Below, piece by piece: positions 1 through 10,889 of a DNA stretch of 64,000 nucleotides. The position numbers and the translations under genes are program-made. Source of the DNA: Voacanga thouarsii (Eukaryota > Streptophyta > Magnoliopsida > Gentianales > Apocynaceae). The stretch spans positions 1,426,001 to 1,490,000 of the forward strand of contig JANUWF010001479.1 of the NCBI GenBank assembly GCA_026120185.1. The letters run 5' to 3'. The notes under the pieces are model-generated. The model did not search any database. It was given only the letters and a program-made list of their open reading frames with translations, and was not told the origin of the DNA. Every line of letters begins with the position of its first letter. Position 1 is the stretch's first letter.

Positions 1-1842
1 TTGTCCTTCACAAAATTTTCTGGTTTTTGATCCAAAGTAGCAAGATGATTTGTGGAGTTTGATATTAATAAGGGTGTTGATGGATTCACAGCAAGGAGTA
101 GATCAAATCTGGAGGTTTTCGTGAGGGTTTGAAGTGGTTTGGAGGTGTATTAGGTGTAAGAAGGTAGTAGGTGTTCTTGGTGTGGTGTGTGTGTTCTTGG
201 TAGCTAGAGAAAATTGAGAGAGAGAGTAGAAGAAGCTGCCGATTTTCTGTAGAATTGGGGCTGCCAAAATTCTGTAGGGTTTAGGGAGTGATTTCTCTGA
301 TTTGGAAGGGAAAGGAAAGGTTAGTTGTTACAATCCTTGAAGAATATTTTTAGGAAGAGAATTTGGAAAGTAAATATTCTAGGATATCTTGATTTTCTGG
401 ACAGCTTTGAAGTCTCCTATGGCCGACTGAATTGTGTGGCTTTTCTGAGGAATTAAAGCTGGTTCTACAAGGCTTATGATGGCCGAAACTAAGGGGTACA
501 AAAATGAAGAAGAAGTCTGGCCAATTGAGCAAGATATCATGGAAGGTTGCTAAATAAGATGGCTGGAATTTTGGAAGGTAATCAAGCTAAATTGTAGGGA
601 TTTGTTGGAGAGATTTTCGGACAGCCATTGATGGAATTTTGTACAGAAGCTCAAAGGAACCAATGGAGCTCTGTTAATGGTGGTTTAAGGGAGGTTTTGA
701 CAGAAGTAGGTTGGCCTTTTCGGCTGGAGAAGAAATGGAAAGCACGCTGGAAAATTCCTGCACAACCATTTTCGCTGCACAGGAATTTTTCTGGCAGAAT
801 TTCGTCTGCCACTTCCAGCCGATTTGCAAGGAGCTGGGAGGGGGGTTTTAGGGGTATTCAAGGCTGGTTTCCAGCCTTCTTCATGGAGGAAAAACATGGC
901 TAAGGTGCTGCACAAAATCTGGAAGAAAACAGCTTGGTTTTGGACCTCCAAAGCTGCGATTTTGCCCAGAATTTTCACTGATTTTGCACAGCTTTTGTGT
1001 AGTCCGAAAATGGCAGAAATAATTCATGTTTCGAGCTGATCTTAAGGCCATTTTTCTGGCAGCATTTGGAAGGAAATTTCAACTAAGAAGTTCGACATTT
1101 TGTAGGTACACAAGCTGGAAAATTTCAGCTCACTCCAAGAAGGAAGGAGAACTAGCTATAGAGTGAAATTTCAGCAAGTTTTCTAGAAGGATTTTCCTTT
1201 TGAAATTTCCCACAATTCATTCACATTTTCCAGACCATGAGAAGCCTTTTGCTAGGACATTTTGATCCTAAAAGACCTCAGCACCTTATTGAATTTTCTG
1301 GAAAGGAAAAGGATAGAACACCTTGATCAAACTAAGGAGTTGAAAACTAAAAAAAACTAAAGATCAAGGGAGAATGAATTCCCTTTAGGAATTTCAAGAA
1401 CAAAGGAGTGGAATGAGAATACTCCTAACATGTCTCTCCTAGGACATCATCACTACATTGATCTAGGCCCTTATGGCCGAAACCAACTCCCCCCAAGCAA
1501 AAATAAAATTTAATCTAGCTAAAGCTTCTATGATAGAATTTGAATTCTAGACTTCAATAATTAATTCTAAGGCTCTAACCACTACACCACAACAGCTCTT
1601 GTTGCTATTTCCACTAGAAATATTATTTTCTATTCAATCCACAATCTACTCCCTATTTTCACCTCGGGCAAAAATTACCATTTTGCCCCTCTCACATAAT
1701 ACTCACCAACAAGATTTCGAGACAATAAAACCCGAATCCAAAACACATAGAAATCATATGAAAACATATTTAACCATGAAATAAAATATGATATGCATCC
1801 CAACCCCCTTACACTAAGGTTGGTTTTGACCGGGGTTTCACA
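1..1842 (-). repeat. Very long LTR (family L1), 5' part, cut by window edge
   Basis: On the minus strand this repeat begins at 1842 with TGTGAAACCCC and runs leftward out of the window. It is the same family as the complete 4.2 kb copy at 32298-36493: both share the terminal 60 bp or so, a tRNA-like stretch (here 1531-1598) and the downstream region rich in phrases such as TTTCTGG and AAGGCTGG. At 1843 the sequence switches abruptly to viral DNA, so the LTR was inserted into the endogenous virus. Its other end and target duplication lie outside the window. Open frames of up to 97 codons inside are not conserved and are treated as chance. A Ty3/gypsy origin is inferred from the great LTR length and TG...CA termini. 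Confidence 0.75.
1531..1598 (-). other. tRNA-like sequence inside long LTR
   Basis: Read on the minus strand, this contains TGGTGTAGTGG, a good pol III A-box, followed about 30 nt later by a degenerate B-box-like stretch (AGAATTCAAATTC). The full copy of this LTR has the same arrangement at 32543-32612. It does not fold into a proper tRNA by eye and has no clear anticodon arm, so it is not annotated as a tRNA gene. It could be a tRNA-derived insertion fixed in an ancestral LTR. Confidence 0.4.
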
Positions 1843-4597
1843 CAGGCAGTGCTGACCTATTTGAACTATTGAACTTTTTCCTAAGGTGAGAAGATCTATA
1901 GGAAGATTGTTTATGTTTATGTTTTCTACGGGTTTTGGTACTACATGAGGGTAGTCCAAATTGTTCACAGAATGTGCCTAAGTCTTTACTTCTTTGGGCA
2001 CTATCTTTAGCTATTTGTCTCAGCATCTTATCTTGATGACATATTTTGAGAGTAACCTGTTAAATTTGGTTGGTTAATTGGCCAAAGGTAACAGTCTCAT
2101 AAGGTACAACACCATTGTACAGGGTTTGGAGTTCTTCACGAACAAGATCACGAAGGGATTTTAGAAGCCCATCTAAGAATTTTTCTTTCCAGTATTGGCT
2201 GTTTCCATCAGGTCTCGCATAGATATTGGTGAGAAAGGTATCCTTATACCATCTGAAATCGGATAAGATTTTGCACTTAAGGTTGTTCAGGATTTCAGTA
2301 GACTTTTCTTTGAAAATTCCAGGATTACCTTTGAAGGTTTTAGTGATGGTGAAGATAAGTGAGTTCTCCATCCTGAAGGTTTGGTTGACCATCTGGGTTA
2401 GTTTTGTCAGCATGAAAAATGTTATGCCGGTTTGCTTCAGTGAGATGTTCATCCCACTAACCTTTGAGTTGTCCTGTAAAACATGTTGCAAGAACATGAA
2501 CTGCAAGCTGATCAGAACAGTTATTGGTAGTGCGATAAGCAGTGGCTACCAGGTCATTTGCTGAAGTTTAAACAGAATGTTGTACTCAGATTGACTATCT
2601 ATGTTCCATTCATAGATGTTGTTAGTATTGTAACAATTTGGAAGAATGTTGGGACTTTCCTCAAGGGCAACATCTGGATGAGTGGCTCTAGGATAGGACA
2701 ACTTTTGAGAAGTTTTCCAATTGGAATGTCTATTCAATCAGAGAGGTAGGATGCCAGGTTGTAGAGGAAGTAATTTTCCCAAGTTAACACCAAGGTTTGG
2801 AGAAGATTCTGGACTATCATCAGAATAATTATCAGAAGCAGAATTAGGATTATTTTGATTTAAAACAGAAATAGAATTTTTGGGACTAACCTGTTCAGAA
2901 GATTCTGGAATGATTGATTTTTCAATTTCAACTATTCTACGCTAGTGATCAGTGAGAATAGGCTTGTTTGATGTTCTCCTATTAAATTCTTTCCTATATT
3001 GGAGAGAAATCTCATAAGGTCGGAACAAAGGGATTGAAGGTGAAGAAGTACTAGACTCAGGAATAACCAAAGTTGAAGAAATACTTGGTTTTGTAATCAA
3101 ATATTCACCAATAGTTTGCGCATATTTGTTTGTATAATTGTTTTGTTCATAATTATTTTGATTGTCTTTTGGACGGAACATATTATCGTTTTTGTCTTTC
3201 CTTTTAAAAGGAGTGGTATCAATTTATTTAGCTCCAAAAGGAATTTTGAATTTCTGACCAGGGGAAAATTTAGCAAAAATATTTTGTCCCTGGGTAGTTT
3301 GCCATAATTTTGAAATATTAACAGAAGAGGCAAAAGGATAATCAATATTTTGGACTTCAGTATACGCTTCAAACCGTAAAAAGAAATTAATTTACTTTTG
3401 AATTGAATTTAAAAATTCATAATAAGAATCCTAAATTTTCTGTTGGTTAGATCCTTGAAAGTTTTCGAAGAACCATGTTCTTTTAGAAAGATTTGGAAGA
3501 GAATAAAATTCTTCTCTTAATTTGGTTTTGTCAATAACAAAAACATTTTGTACATCTTTATCATTGGTCTGAAGAATATTAAGTTCTCTTGCCATAGCAA
3601 AATGAGTAGGTGAGGTAAGTAAATATATTTCAGTATCATCAGTTTCAGGCCGAGCAACATACCTTGCTTGAGGAATCCTAGAGTCGAGATTGATACCTTG
3701 TAGATGGGTAGCTACAAAGGATACTGAATGTTAAGGTGGTTAGATTCTTGATGAAGAGGCAATAGATTGGGGATATGAAATCCTTTAGCTGAGAGATCTT
3801 TGGAAAGTTATTTCTACAGATCCACAAGAGAATTGTCTGATTTTTGATACAGTAGAATTTTCTGGTTTATTAGAAGGAGCTGCATTAGTTAAAAGCCAAT
3901 TGGAAGGAAGACTTACTAGATTCCTGGAGATAGGCTTGGGAATTGAAAGATGAGATCTTTGGAAATCGGTTTGAAAAAGAACAGTTGCTCATTTGTTAGA
4001 TGTCTTCATAGCACCAGTATTAAAAGTAGAAGTCATTGTCTTATACTGAATTCTATAAATGATAGCAACAGGAAGAGAACCTGTTTTGATCTTGTAATTG
4101 GCAGTTTTAACATTCAGTATCATACTATCCAATATATTTAGATCTCGAAGAGATACAGTAAAGTTTGGAAAACAATCAAAATGAACTGGTCCACTGCAAA
4201 GGCTAGTTTCTACCATGCCAAAGAGTAAATCATTAAAATCTATGAATCTGGTATCCCTGAGACATAGGAGAAGAGTAGTATCAAATCCTTCTCTGGAGAG
4301 GGATTTGGCTGCAATTTGGACAAGTCCAAAATAGAGATAATTATATTTTGTTGGAAACGTTGAATTGCACTGGTAGAAAGAAGTCTAATTCTTTGCAGTC
4401 AAAATCAATTTGAACTGTTTCTTCAATAGTCATAATGATATAGTCACTAGTAAGTGACCATTTGGGATATTTATATATCTCATTGGGGGAAAAATTAGGG
4501 ATTTTCCAGTTGTCAGTAGATTGTTGAAGGTCAGAGTAATTAAACTCTTCCTTCAATTTTAAAGAATTTTGAGAAGAAGCATTGGAGAAAGAAAAAG
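1843..4597 (-). pseudogene. Endogenous pararetrovirus V1, movement-to-coat block
   Basis: Minus-strand viral polyprotein remnant, collinear with 12837-15643 of V2. From 4597 downward it carries movement-protein-like sequence (about 4556-3780), a linker region (about 3372-2942) and coat-protein sequence ending in a basic Lys/Arg-rich tail near 1860-2026. Stops and indels occur throughout, for example between the frames ending near 4341 and 3989. The right edge at 4597 is a rearrangement breakpoint, after which viral DNA continues in the opposite orientation. The left edge is the long-LTR insertion. The mapping to V2 is seen directly; the virus family assignment is inferred from domain order in V2. 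Confidence 0.8.
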
Positions 4598-5375
4598 ACG
4601 GAGCGAGGTGTTCCCAGGCTTGTTATCAATTACAAACCATTTCTCCAGTTTTTTGAAAAAACCAAAGAAACTCTCTGCTTAGCCAATGGTAAGAAACTTG
4701 GTATTAGTTTCAAACTTTTAAATGTTAAGGTGAAACATTCTTCATTGTCTGTCTTTACTTCTTTCTTACTTGCCAAAGATATTACTCACCATGTAATCTT
4801 AGGCACCCCTTTTATTCAACAGATTATTCCATTTATGGTCTTGAAAAAAGGCATTCAGGTAGAACACCTGAACCAAAAGATACTCATTCCTTTCAATAGG
4901 CCTCTTATTGAAAAAGAACTGCAGCTTCTAGAAAACAAGACAGCCCAAATCAATTTCCTCAATTTCCTCAACTTGAGCAAGGTGTTCCCAGGCTTGTCAT
5001 CAATTACAAACCTCTCAATTCAGCCCTAAGATGGATTAGGTACCTTATTCCAAACAAAAAAGATTTGCTAAACAGATTATATTCTACTTTACTGTTTTCA
5101 AAATTTGATTTGAAATCAAGTTTTTGGCAAATTCAAGTTGATCCTAGAGATCGCTACAAAACTGCCTTTATAGTTCCATTTGGCCAATATGAATGGAATG
5201 TGATGCCTTTTGGATTAAAAAATGCTCCTTCAGAATTCCAGCGAATTATGAAGGAAAATTTTAATCTATTTTCTCAATTTATTATTGTTTACATTGATAA
5301 TATTCTAATTTTTTCTCAAAATTTAGACCAACATTTAAAAATTTTTTGTCAAACGGCTAAACATAATGGTTTATA
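4598..5375 (+). pseudogene. Endogenous pararetrovirus V1, protease-RT block, inverted
   Basis: Plus-strand viral fragment. 4598-4631 is a short duplicate of the RT-flanking sequence found again at about 4978. About 4640-4975 encodes the region after the protease active site (matching the minus strand of V2 near 11650-11990). About 4976-5375 encodes reverse transcriptase fingers and palm. Roughly 300 bp between protease and RT is missing relative to V2. The catalytic box at 5290-5301 reads YIDN where retroelement RTs need YIDD or YVDD, so the second aspartate is lost. The block is inverted relative to the neighbouring 1843-4597 piece and ends in a TA microsatellite. Confidence 0.8.
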
Positions 5376-5412
5376 TGTTTATATATATATATATATTTAT
5401 ATATATAAAATA
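5376..5412. repeat. TA-rich microsatellite
   Basis: A (TA)n tract with a few interruptions, lying exactly between two viral fragments of opposite orientation. TA tracts at junctions are a known feature of plant endogenous pararetroviruses. Confidence 0.85.
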
Positions 5413-6325
5413 TCTTGCCACCTAGCAAATATCTATTTTGAGGTAAGATTTTGAACATCTTTTTGCAAAACAGATTTTGCAGCTTGGCAATCAATGCGAA
5501 ATAAAAATTTGGATTCCTGATGAAGAGGCAATAGATTGGGGATATGAAATATTTTGGCTGAGAGATTTTTGGAAAGCAATTTCTACATATTCAATTTTGC
5601 AACTTGACAATCAATGCGAAGTAAAAATTTCTGATTTAATAAATCAGCTTGAAATTTGAAAATGCATAAAATAATTGTCAAATTTTCTTTTTTTATGATA
5701 GGATAGTTCTGCTGTTGAGAACCCCTCCATTCAGAATGGGGAATACTTTATTTCGACTAAGATATACCAATCCATTTATCAGATCCACATGGAAATCATC
5801 ATAATTAAATAAAAATAAGAATAAAAATTCATAATAAGAATCCTGAACCTTCTATCGGTCGGATCCTTGAAAGTTTTCTGCATCCCGCCTCTCCGATTGA
5901 ATAGACATTCCAATTGAAAACCTTCTCAAAAGTTGTACTATCCTAGAGCCACTCATCCAGATGTTGCCCTTGTAAACAATAATAAATTGAGAAAATGGAT
6001 AAAAAATTTCATTCATAATTCGCTAGAATTCTGAAGGAGCATTTTTTAATCCAAAAGGCATCACATTCCATTCATATTAGCCAAATGGAACTGTAAAAGT
6101 AATTTTGTAGCGATCTCTAGGATCAACTTGAATTTGCCAAAAATATGATGAAGAACAGTTTTCTAACAGTCCTCTGAAGACACTTCTCCAAATGACCAAA
6201 ACAACGACGAAGGAGGATTTGAAGAAGAAGATTATTTTTTCAAATAAACTTCTTAAAAAAAATTATTATTATAACATCATTGGTGACATCACAGATGACA
6301 TCAGCATGACTGATGGGATTTCTAT
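5413..6325. pseudogene. Scrambled pararetrovirus mosaic (V1 right part)
   Basis: At least eight short patches of the same virus are joined end to end. In the virus-minus orientation: RNase H end (5413-5507), a movement/linker piece (about 5508-5588), RNase H end again (about 5589-5716), leader (5717-5822, matching 16132-16255) and linker (5823-5880). Then come a coat piece in the plus orientation (5881-5970), an RT piece in the minus orientation (5972-6155) and the ORF2 end plus intergenic region in the plus orientation (6156-6325). Each patch was placed by direct similarity to V2. No frame survives. The order cannot arise by simple deletion; it needs several end-joining events or integration of pre-scrambled viral DNA. 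Confidence 0.75.
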
Positions 6326-6664
6326 ATCACAATAACGATTACTATGGCGGAAACTAAGAAATCAAAGCCCCAAGATCACAAGCATGTGATTTAAAATAAG
6401 TTTAGCAAGGAACTAAGGTAACAATTTTACCTTTCTTTGAGCATCTGAAAAATAAAAAAATTTTCTTCTTCTTGTCTGACGATTATGGCGCGATCCAGCA
6501 ATCCCCTTGACACTAATGGATCACAAACAGGTTGATTGTCGTGCCTCTCTAATCATAGTACGTAATCACCTCTAACAGTAGTCCACACGAGGGTCATTCT
6601 CAAGCACAAGATATTTCTATGCTAGCAGAAACCAAAGTGGTGGCTAGGGTTTTTTTTGCAGAAA

Positions 6665-6714
<50 letters not shown>

Positions 6715-8058
6715 AGAAGAAGAAGAAGAAGAAGAAGAAGAAGAAGAAGAAGAAGAAGAAGAAGAGGAGGATTTTGGAGAGTGTTGTTGCCGTGAATAGC
6801 TCTCTCCCTAAGGTATTGTGTATATCTCTCATATAACATAAAAGGCTGAAAACCATCTATCTGAGAATTCTAAAACAATTAAAATTCTCTAATTGTAATT
6901 GGAACCATCAAATTCTCACAATTATAATTTGACCCATAAATTATAACTAATTATAATTTGGCCACAACTACTTCTCTTTCTCGCAATTAACCCCACTATA
7001 TTATCAAATAACATCTTAAGTATATAATCCTCTATTGTGTGTGATCTATTAGGTTTCCCAGTCAATTGGTAGCGAATATGAATTAATCCAAACGTCTTTG
7101 AGATTAATAATCCATAATTAATTAGAATTAATCATATTAATTCTAATCATGATTGGTTTATTAATTCATCAATTAATAAGCCCATATTCCCAGATTATGA
7201 GCGGTATCTAGCAACATATCATGACCACCCAAGAGTCCAGGAAGTCAAGTGATTTGATATGAACCCTTCAATAACAAACTATAGTACAATTAACTCCTTT
7301 CACCATACAATATCTCATTCGGTTTGGAGTATGGAATTAGTGCCAACTCCCTCCAGAATGTTTATCAATTTTGGCCCAAATATAATAGTACTTGTATCAG
7401 GAACCCACTAATTTAGATGTGTATCAATTGGAATTGTTTCCAATATAAAGTCGTTTTGGCCACGGACTTCTCGAGTAGTAATTCCTACAAGTGGCCATGA
7501 GATATTCGCCCCTACTATTAGGAGTGGTGAATCCTTTATTAACACTCTCAATTATTTTCATTTACCTCATAATGCATCTAATATCCATCCCATAGGCGGC
7601 CCAAGATCTGGCTCCAGAGATTGGAATCAAAGCACAATGCTCAGCAAACAAAGTATCTTGGAGATCTCAAGTCTAAGGATACTTGCACGTTTGCTATATT
7701 GAGATTATATCACTGGCACTTAATAGTTATCCATGTGATTATCTTATAGCTAGGTCATCCAATGTACTTGTTCTATTAACAAGCATCCACGTGTTAATTT
7801 TGAGTATCTCAATACTCACGGATATGAGAAACATCACCTGATCAAATCAGGAAGTCTAACACATGCTAGTCTTAACGTATAAATGATATCCTATCTCATT
7901 AATACTATGATTAGGGACTATTTAAGTACTAACACTATACAGTGTAGTAGGAATATCATATCATGACCTCTATCATGATTTTCTTAACACAGTGTTGTAC
8001 TAGGGACTTTATCTAACAGTTATTTTACACAAAAGTAAACAAAAGATACTGTAAGATA
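6326..8058 (-). repeat. Copia LTR (family C1), 5'-truncated
   Basis: Reverse complement of the solo LTR at 29875-31616 and of the LTR at 63016. The similarity holds from the end near 6326 to 8058, where the first ~80 bp of the LTR are missing and viral sequence resumes. A GA/GAA microsatellite at 6668-6766 occupies the same internal position as a CT tract (31243-31279) in the plus-strand copy. It lies between two viral loci, so it either inserted in one viral locus or was joined to it during rearrangement. Confidence 0.8.
6668..6766. repeat. (GA)n-(GAA)n compound microsatellite
   Basis: About 22 GA units followed by about 18 GAA/GAG units. The poly-Leu/Ser frames read from it on the minus strand are artefacts of the repeat. 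It sits inside the C1 LTR. Confidence 0.95.
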
Positions 8059-8135
8059 CTGATTATGGAAGTATGGACATCGGTCCATGGAGGAGGAGGC
8101 TGTTTAAGTCTGTTGTGCAGGGGTTTGATGAGAGT
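8059..8135 (-). pseudogene. RNase H fragment of pararetrovirus
   Basis: A short piece nearly identical to 10650-10725 of V2. It is the region between the RT and RNase H domains, out of place beside the viral leader. It marks the left junction of V2 with the C1 LTR. Confidence 0.7.
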
Positions 8136-8380
8136 GTGGGTAAGGGAAGCTGGTCCCGAAAGGGTAAGAAGAGTAGGGAAAATTAACAAGGGGGAGCAGG
8201 TCGCATACGGAATGCACAAATTAATGAAAGTAGTAAGTACACAAAAGAAATAAATAAGGCGGCTTAGTCGACCATATGCAGATGCATGTACGGAATGCAC
8301 AAATTAATGAAAGCAGTTAGTACACAAAAGAAATAAATGAGGCGGCTTAGCCGTCCATATGCAGATGCATGTAGAAGAAT
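8136..8380 (-). repeat. Viral leader with two 83-bp tandem repeats
   Basis: Downstream (minus strand) of the viral poly(A) signal lie two copies of a unit of about 83 bp, at roughly 8206-8288 and 8289-8371, differing at a handful of positions. Each holds GCATCTGCATATGG and the dyad-like GGCTAAGCCGCC region. In a circular pararetrovirus genome this stretch belongs to the long leader between the transcription start and the primer-binding site. No coding frame is conserved here. Confidence 0.65.
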
Positions 8381-8402
8381 AAGAAGAAATATAGAAAATA
8401 GA

Positions 8403-8408
8403 TTTATT
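8403..8408 (-). terminator. Viral poly(A) signal AATAAA
   Basis: AATAAA on the minus strand, about 150 nt downstream of the viral TATA box. In Caulimoviridae the poly(A) signal lies shortly after the transcription start so that the pregenomic RNA is terminally redundant; the spacing here fits that. Confidence 0.6.
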
Positions 8409-8555
8409 ACAACGGAAAGTAAAATTACATATATGAAAATACTATTACATATATTGAAATTTAGAAAGGGAATTCTATCCACGGGGAGAGGGAGAGTACT
8501 GATGGAGAGTTGTGTATTGATCTATGACCAAGTGTATTTTGTGTGGAGGTTGAGG

Positions 8556-8569
8556 TCTATATTTATAGA
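8556..8569 (-). promoter_or_regulatory. Viral TATA box
   Basis: Minus-strand TCTATAAATATAGA, a strong plant TATA box, in the intergenic region after ORF2. Transcription would start about 30 nt downstream, near 8525-8535. TGATGTCA motifs lie 20-110 nt upstream, the spacing seen for as-1-like elements in caulimovirid promoters. Confidence 0.7.
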
Positions 8570-8585
8570 CAATTTTTGCTTATGT

Positions 8586-8670
8586 CATGGGTGATGTCAA
8601 CAGTTTTGTTGATGTCATGCTGATATCGTTAATAATGTTATGCTGATGTCACTTGTGATGTCATAATAAT
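8586..8670 (-). promoter_or_regulatory. Cluster of TGATGTCA (as-1-like) motifs
   Basis: TGATGTCA occurs at about 8588, 8610, 8648 and 8659, with a further half-like site (TGATATCG) between. These resemble the bZIP-binding TGACG motifs of the caulimovirus as-1 enhancer after CpG-to-TpG decay. The mosaic copy near 6278-6310 keeps the same motif as TGACATCA on the plus strand. Activity is not implied. Confidence 0.55.
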
Positions 8671-8693
8671 AATAATTTTTTAAAGAAGTTTAT

Positions 8694-10203
8694 TAAAAAA
8701 AAAATAATCTTTTTCTTCAAATCCTTTTCCATCGTTGTTTTGGTCATCTGGAAGAGTTGTCTTCAGAGGACTGTTTTGCAGATCGTTCAGAAGGTTCACT
8801 TTTCATTTGCTGTAAAAGGTTTTCTATGGAGGTAAGAAAACCTTCTTTGGAAGTTGTTGCTGCAAGAGTTGCTGCTGCAATTGATTTCTGCTGTAGAAAT
8901 CTAGTTTGTTGGCTGTCAGAGGGAGACCGATATTTTAGGTTAGCCTTAAACCATTTGTCGATAGAAGGAATATAAGTGTTCTAGGCATTCCAGTCCTTCC
9001 ACCATTTACAATGTCCTTGAAGAGTAAGGTGAGAAAGACCTTACTAATTTACTTCATTGAAGTATGAAGACTTTTAGGAATATATCCAAGCGAGCTTGCA
9101 TATACTAAAGAATTGGAGCAGTAATGGAACTGCTGGCTATTGATTAAAGTACTTGTTTTTGAAATAACCAAATCCTTTTTGAACAGATTCTGGGAGGATT
9201 GACTCTGTGGGCCCGTAACATGGCCACCATTGGTTGATAAACCAATGAGGGAATACCAATTGAGTTGGGTTTCTTTTGTTAAAATAAAGAAATCGAGAGT
9301 GATTTTGAAAATAATTTTGAAAGGTAAAAGCATTCATCCATGCCTGTTGATAATCCCAATAGTTGTAAACTAATGGTCAAAAGGTTGGGAGAATTTTTTG
9401 AAAGTGTTGGGAGAAGCTTTCCATACAGAAGGAGTATAGACAGAGTATATTTGGACTGAAATATTAGTAATATACGTTTCAATCTATTTATCTTTATGTG
9501 GATGGAATGAGGCACTTTTGGTATTTACAAAGATGAACTCGTAGTATTTTTGAGTAAATTTTGGAGATTTTTGAATAAAATTGACATTCGGTCCAAAGAG
9601 TCGCCTAGCTGCCTTTTGTGGGTTTGGATCCCAAAATTCGAGTTCCATTTGCAAAAATTTGTATACTCTGAGAGTTTTGATATAAGTAGGTTCTTGAGTC
9701 GAAGAGAACCTGGAAGGAGTAGTTTTGGGCTCAGAAGACAGAGCCTGTTGGGATGCCGATTGCATCGTGTTAGTGGTTTTGGAGCCTGAAGCTCCAGTGT
9801 TTGTGGGGTTTTTTGCCGTCACATATTTTGAATCAGAAAGGGTTACCTATTCGGTTACCTGACTAAAATTGAAGTCTATTTGCTGACACCATTTTTTAAA
9901 GTCTAATCGGCTGAAGATGGATTGAGTTTGGGCATCTTATAAATCTTGAAATTCTACAATATCAGCTCAACTGGCTTTTGGTATGTTTGTTAAGGAGGGA
10001 GGCTCCTGTACTTTGGCTGAATGAGAAGCAGCGGTTTGAGGTATGCTCATTGCATAATCTTTTGGGAAGGTAAATCTAGATTTATCAGAAGAGGAAGATT
10101 CACTGAAAACTTTTTTGGAGACCTGTGTTACAAGTGGTGCAGATAAGGCTGGAAGCTCATTGAGTTTCGCAGGCTTAGTCTTTTTGGGAGGCATAGTTAT
10201 CAT
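8694..10203 (-). pseudogene. Viral ORF2 remnant, protein of unknown function
   Basis: It starts at the ATG at 10203, whose ATGA overlaps the ORF1 stop (10200-10202); a second in-frame ATG follows after three codons and precedes a Pro/Lys-rich stretch. The reading continues through several stops as fragments at 10203-9967, 9822-9484, 9333-9049 and about 8980-8694, about 480-500 residues in all. The N-terminal third is rich in Ser, Thr, Pro and Lys. The middle is aromatic-rich. The C-terminus is acidic (Asp/Glu) before a short aromatic tail, also present in the V1 mosaic at 6156-6240. I recognise no catalytic motif. Florendovirus-type genomes have an uncharacterised ORF2 in this position, which is the basis for the call. 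Confidence 0.6.
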
Positions 10204-10770
10204 CCCTGCAGAAATTCCTGAGTTAAAAAATCAAGAATAGAATTTGAAGATCCTTTGATATATTCTATATCAAAATAAAAAATAGATAAAATAGCTTGCT
10301 ACCTAGCAAATATCAATTTTGAGGTAAGATTTTGAACATTTTTTTGTAAAACAAATTTTGTAGCTTGGCAATCAATGCGAAGTAAAAATTTCTAATTTAA
10401 AAAATCAGCTTGAAATTTGGAAATGTATAAAAAAATTGACAAAATTTCTTTTTTTTATGGTAGGATAGTTCTGCTGAGAACTATTCCAATGCTTTGATGT
10501 AAATGCAACTATATGCGTTTTGCCGTCTTTGACTTGTTTAAGAACCCCACCATAGCTGATATCAGAAGCATCTGTTTCAACTATTTTAGGGGCAGAAGGG
10601 TCAGGAAGTGCTAAGCAAGGAAGAGTCTTGAGTTTCATTTTGACCTGCCTAACTATTGAAGTAAGGACATCGATCCATGGAGGAGGAGACTGTTTGAGTC
10701 TGTTGTGCAGGGGTTTGATAAGAGTGCTAATTCTTTCAATAAACTCAGAAACATAATTGAGACAACCCAA
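10204..10770 (-). other. V2 RNase H domain (broken)
   Basis: It contains the ETDASDISYGG-type first catalytic motif (about 10580), the following FTSKHWNSSQQNYPT segment, a shift or stop at about 10405, and then the DCQATKF and ARWQ segments near the C-terminus. It ends at the ATGA overlap with ORF2. In the virus it degrades the RNA template. Confidence 0.75.
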
Positions 10771-10889
10771 AAATCATTGGAGTTGAGTTTGATCAATAAT
10801 TTGATTTGAAAATTTGTCAGCAAACTGAATTGATCTTTGGATAGGGATAATAGTTTCCTGCTGAATTTGATGTCCCAGAAATCGGACAT

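Noticed and set aside
628..1039. Overlapping frames in both strands near the window start
   Set aside because: Inside the long LTR; no codon conservation with the second copy at 33000-33300.
6600..6856. Minus-strand frames rich in Leu/Ser and Phe/Ser
   Set aside because: Produced by the GA/GAA microsatellite; no real protein.
8065..8253. Plus-strand 62-codon frame in viral DNA
   Set aside because: Antisense to the viral RNase H fragment and leader; no start context or conservation.
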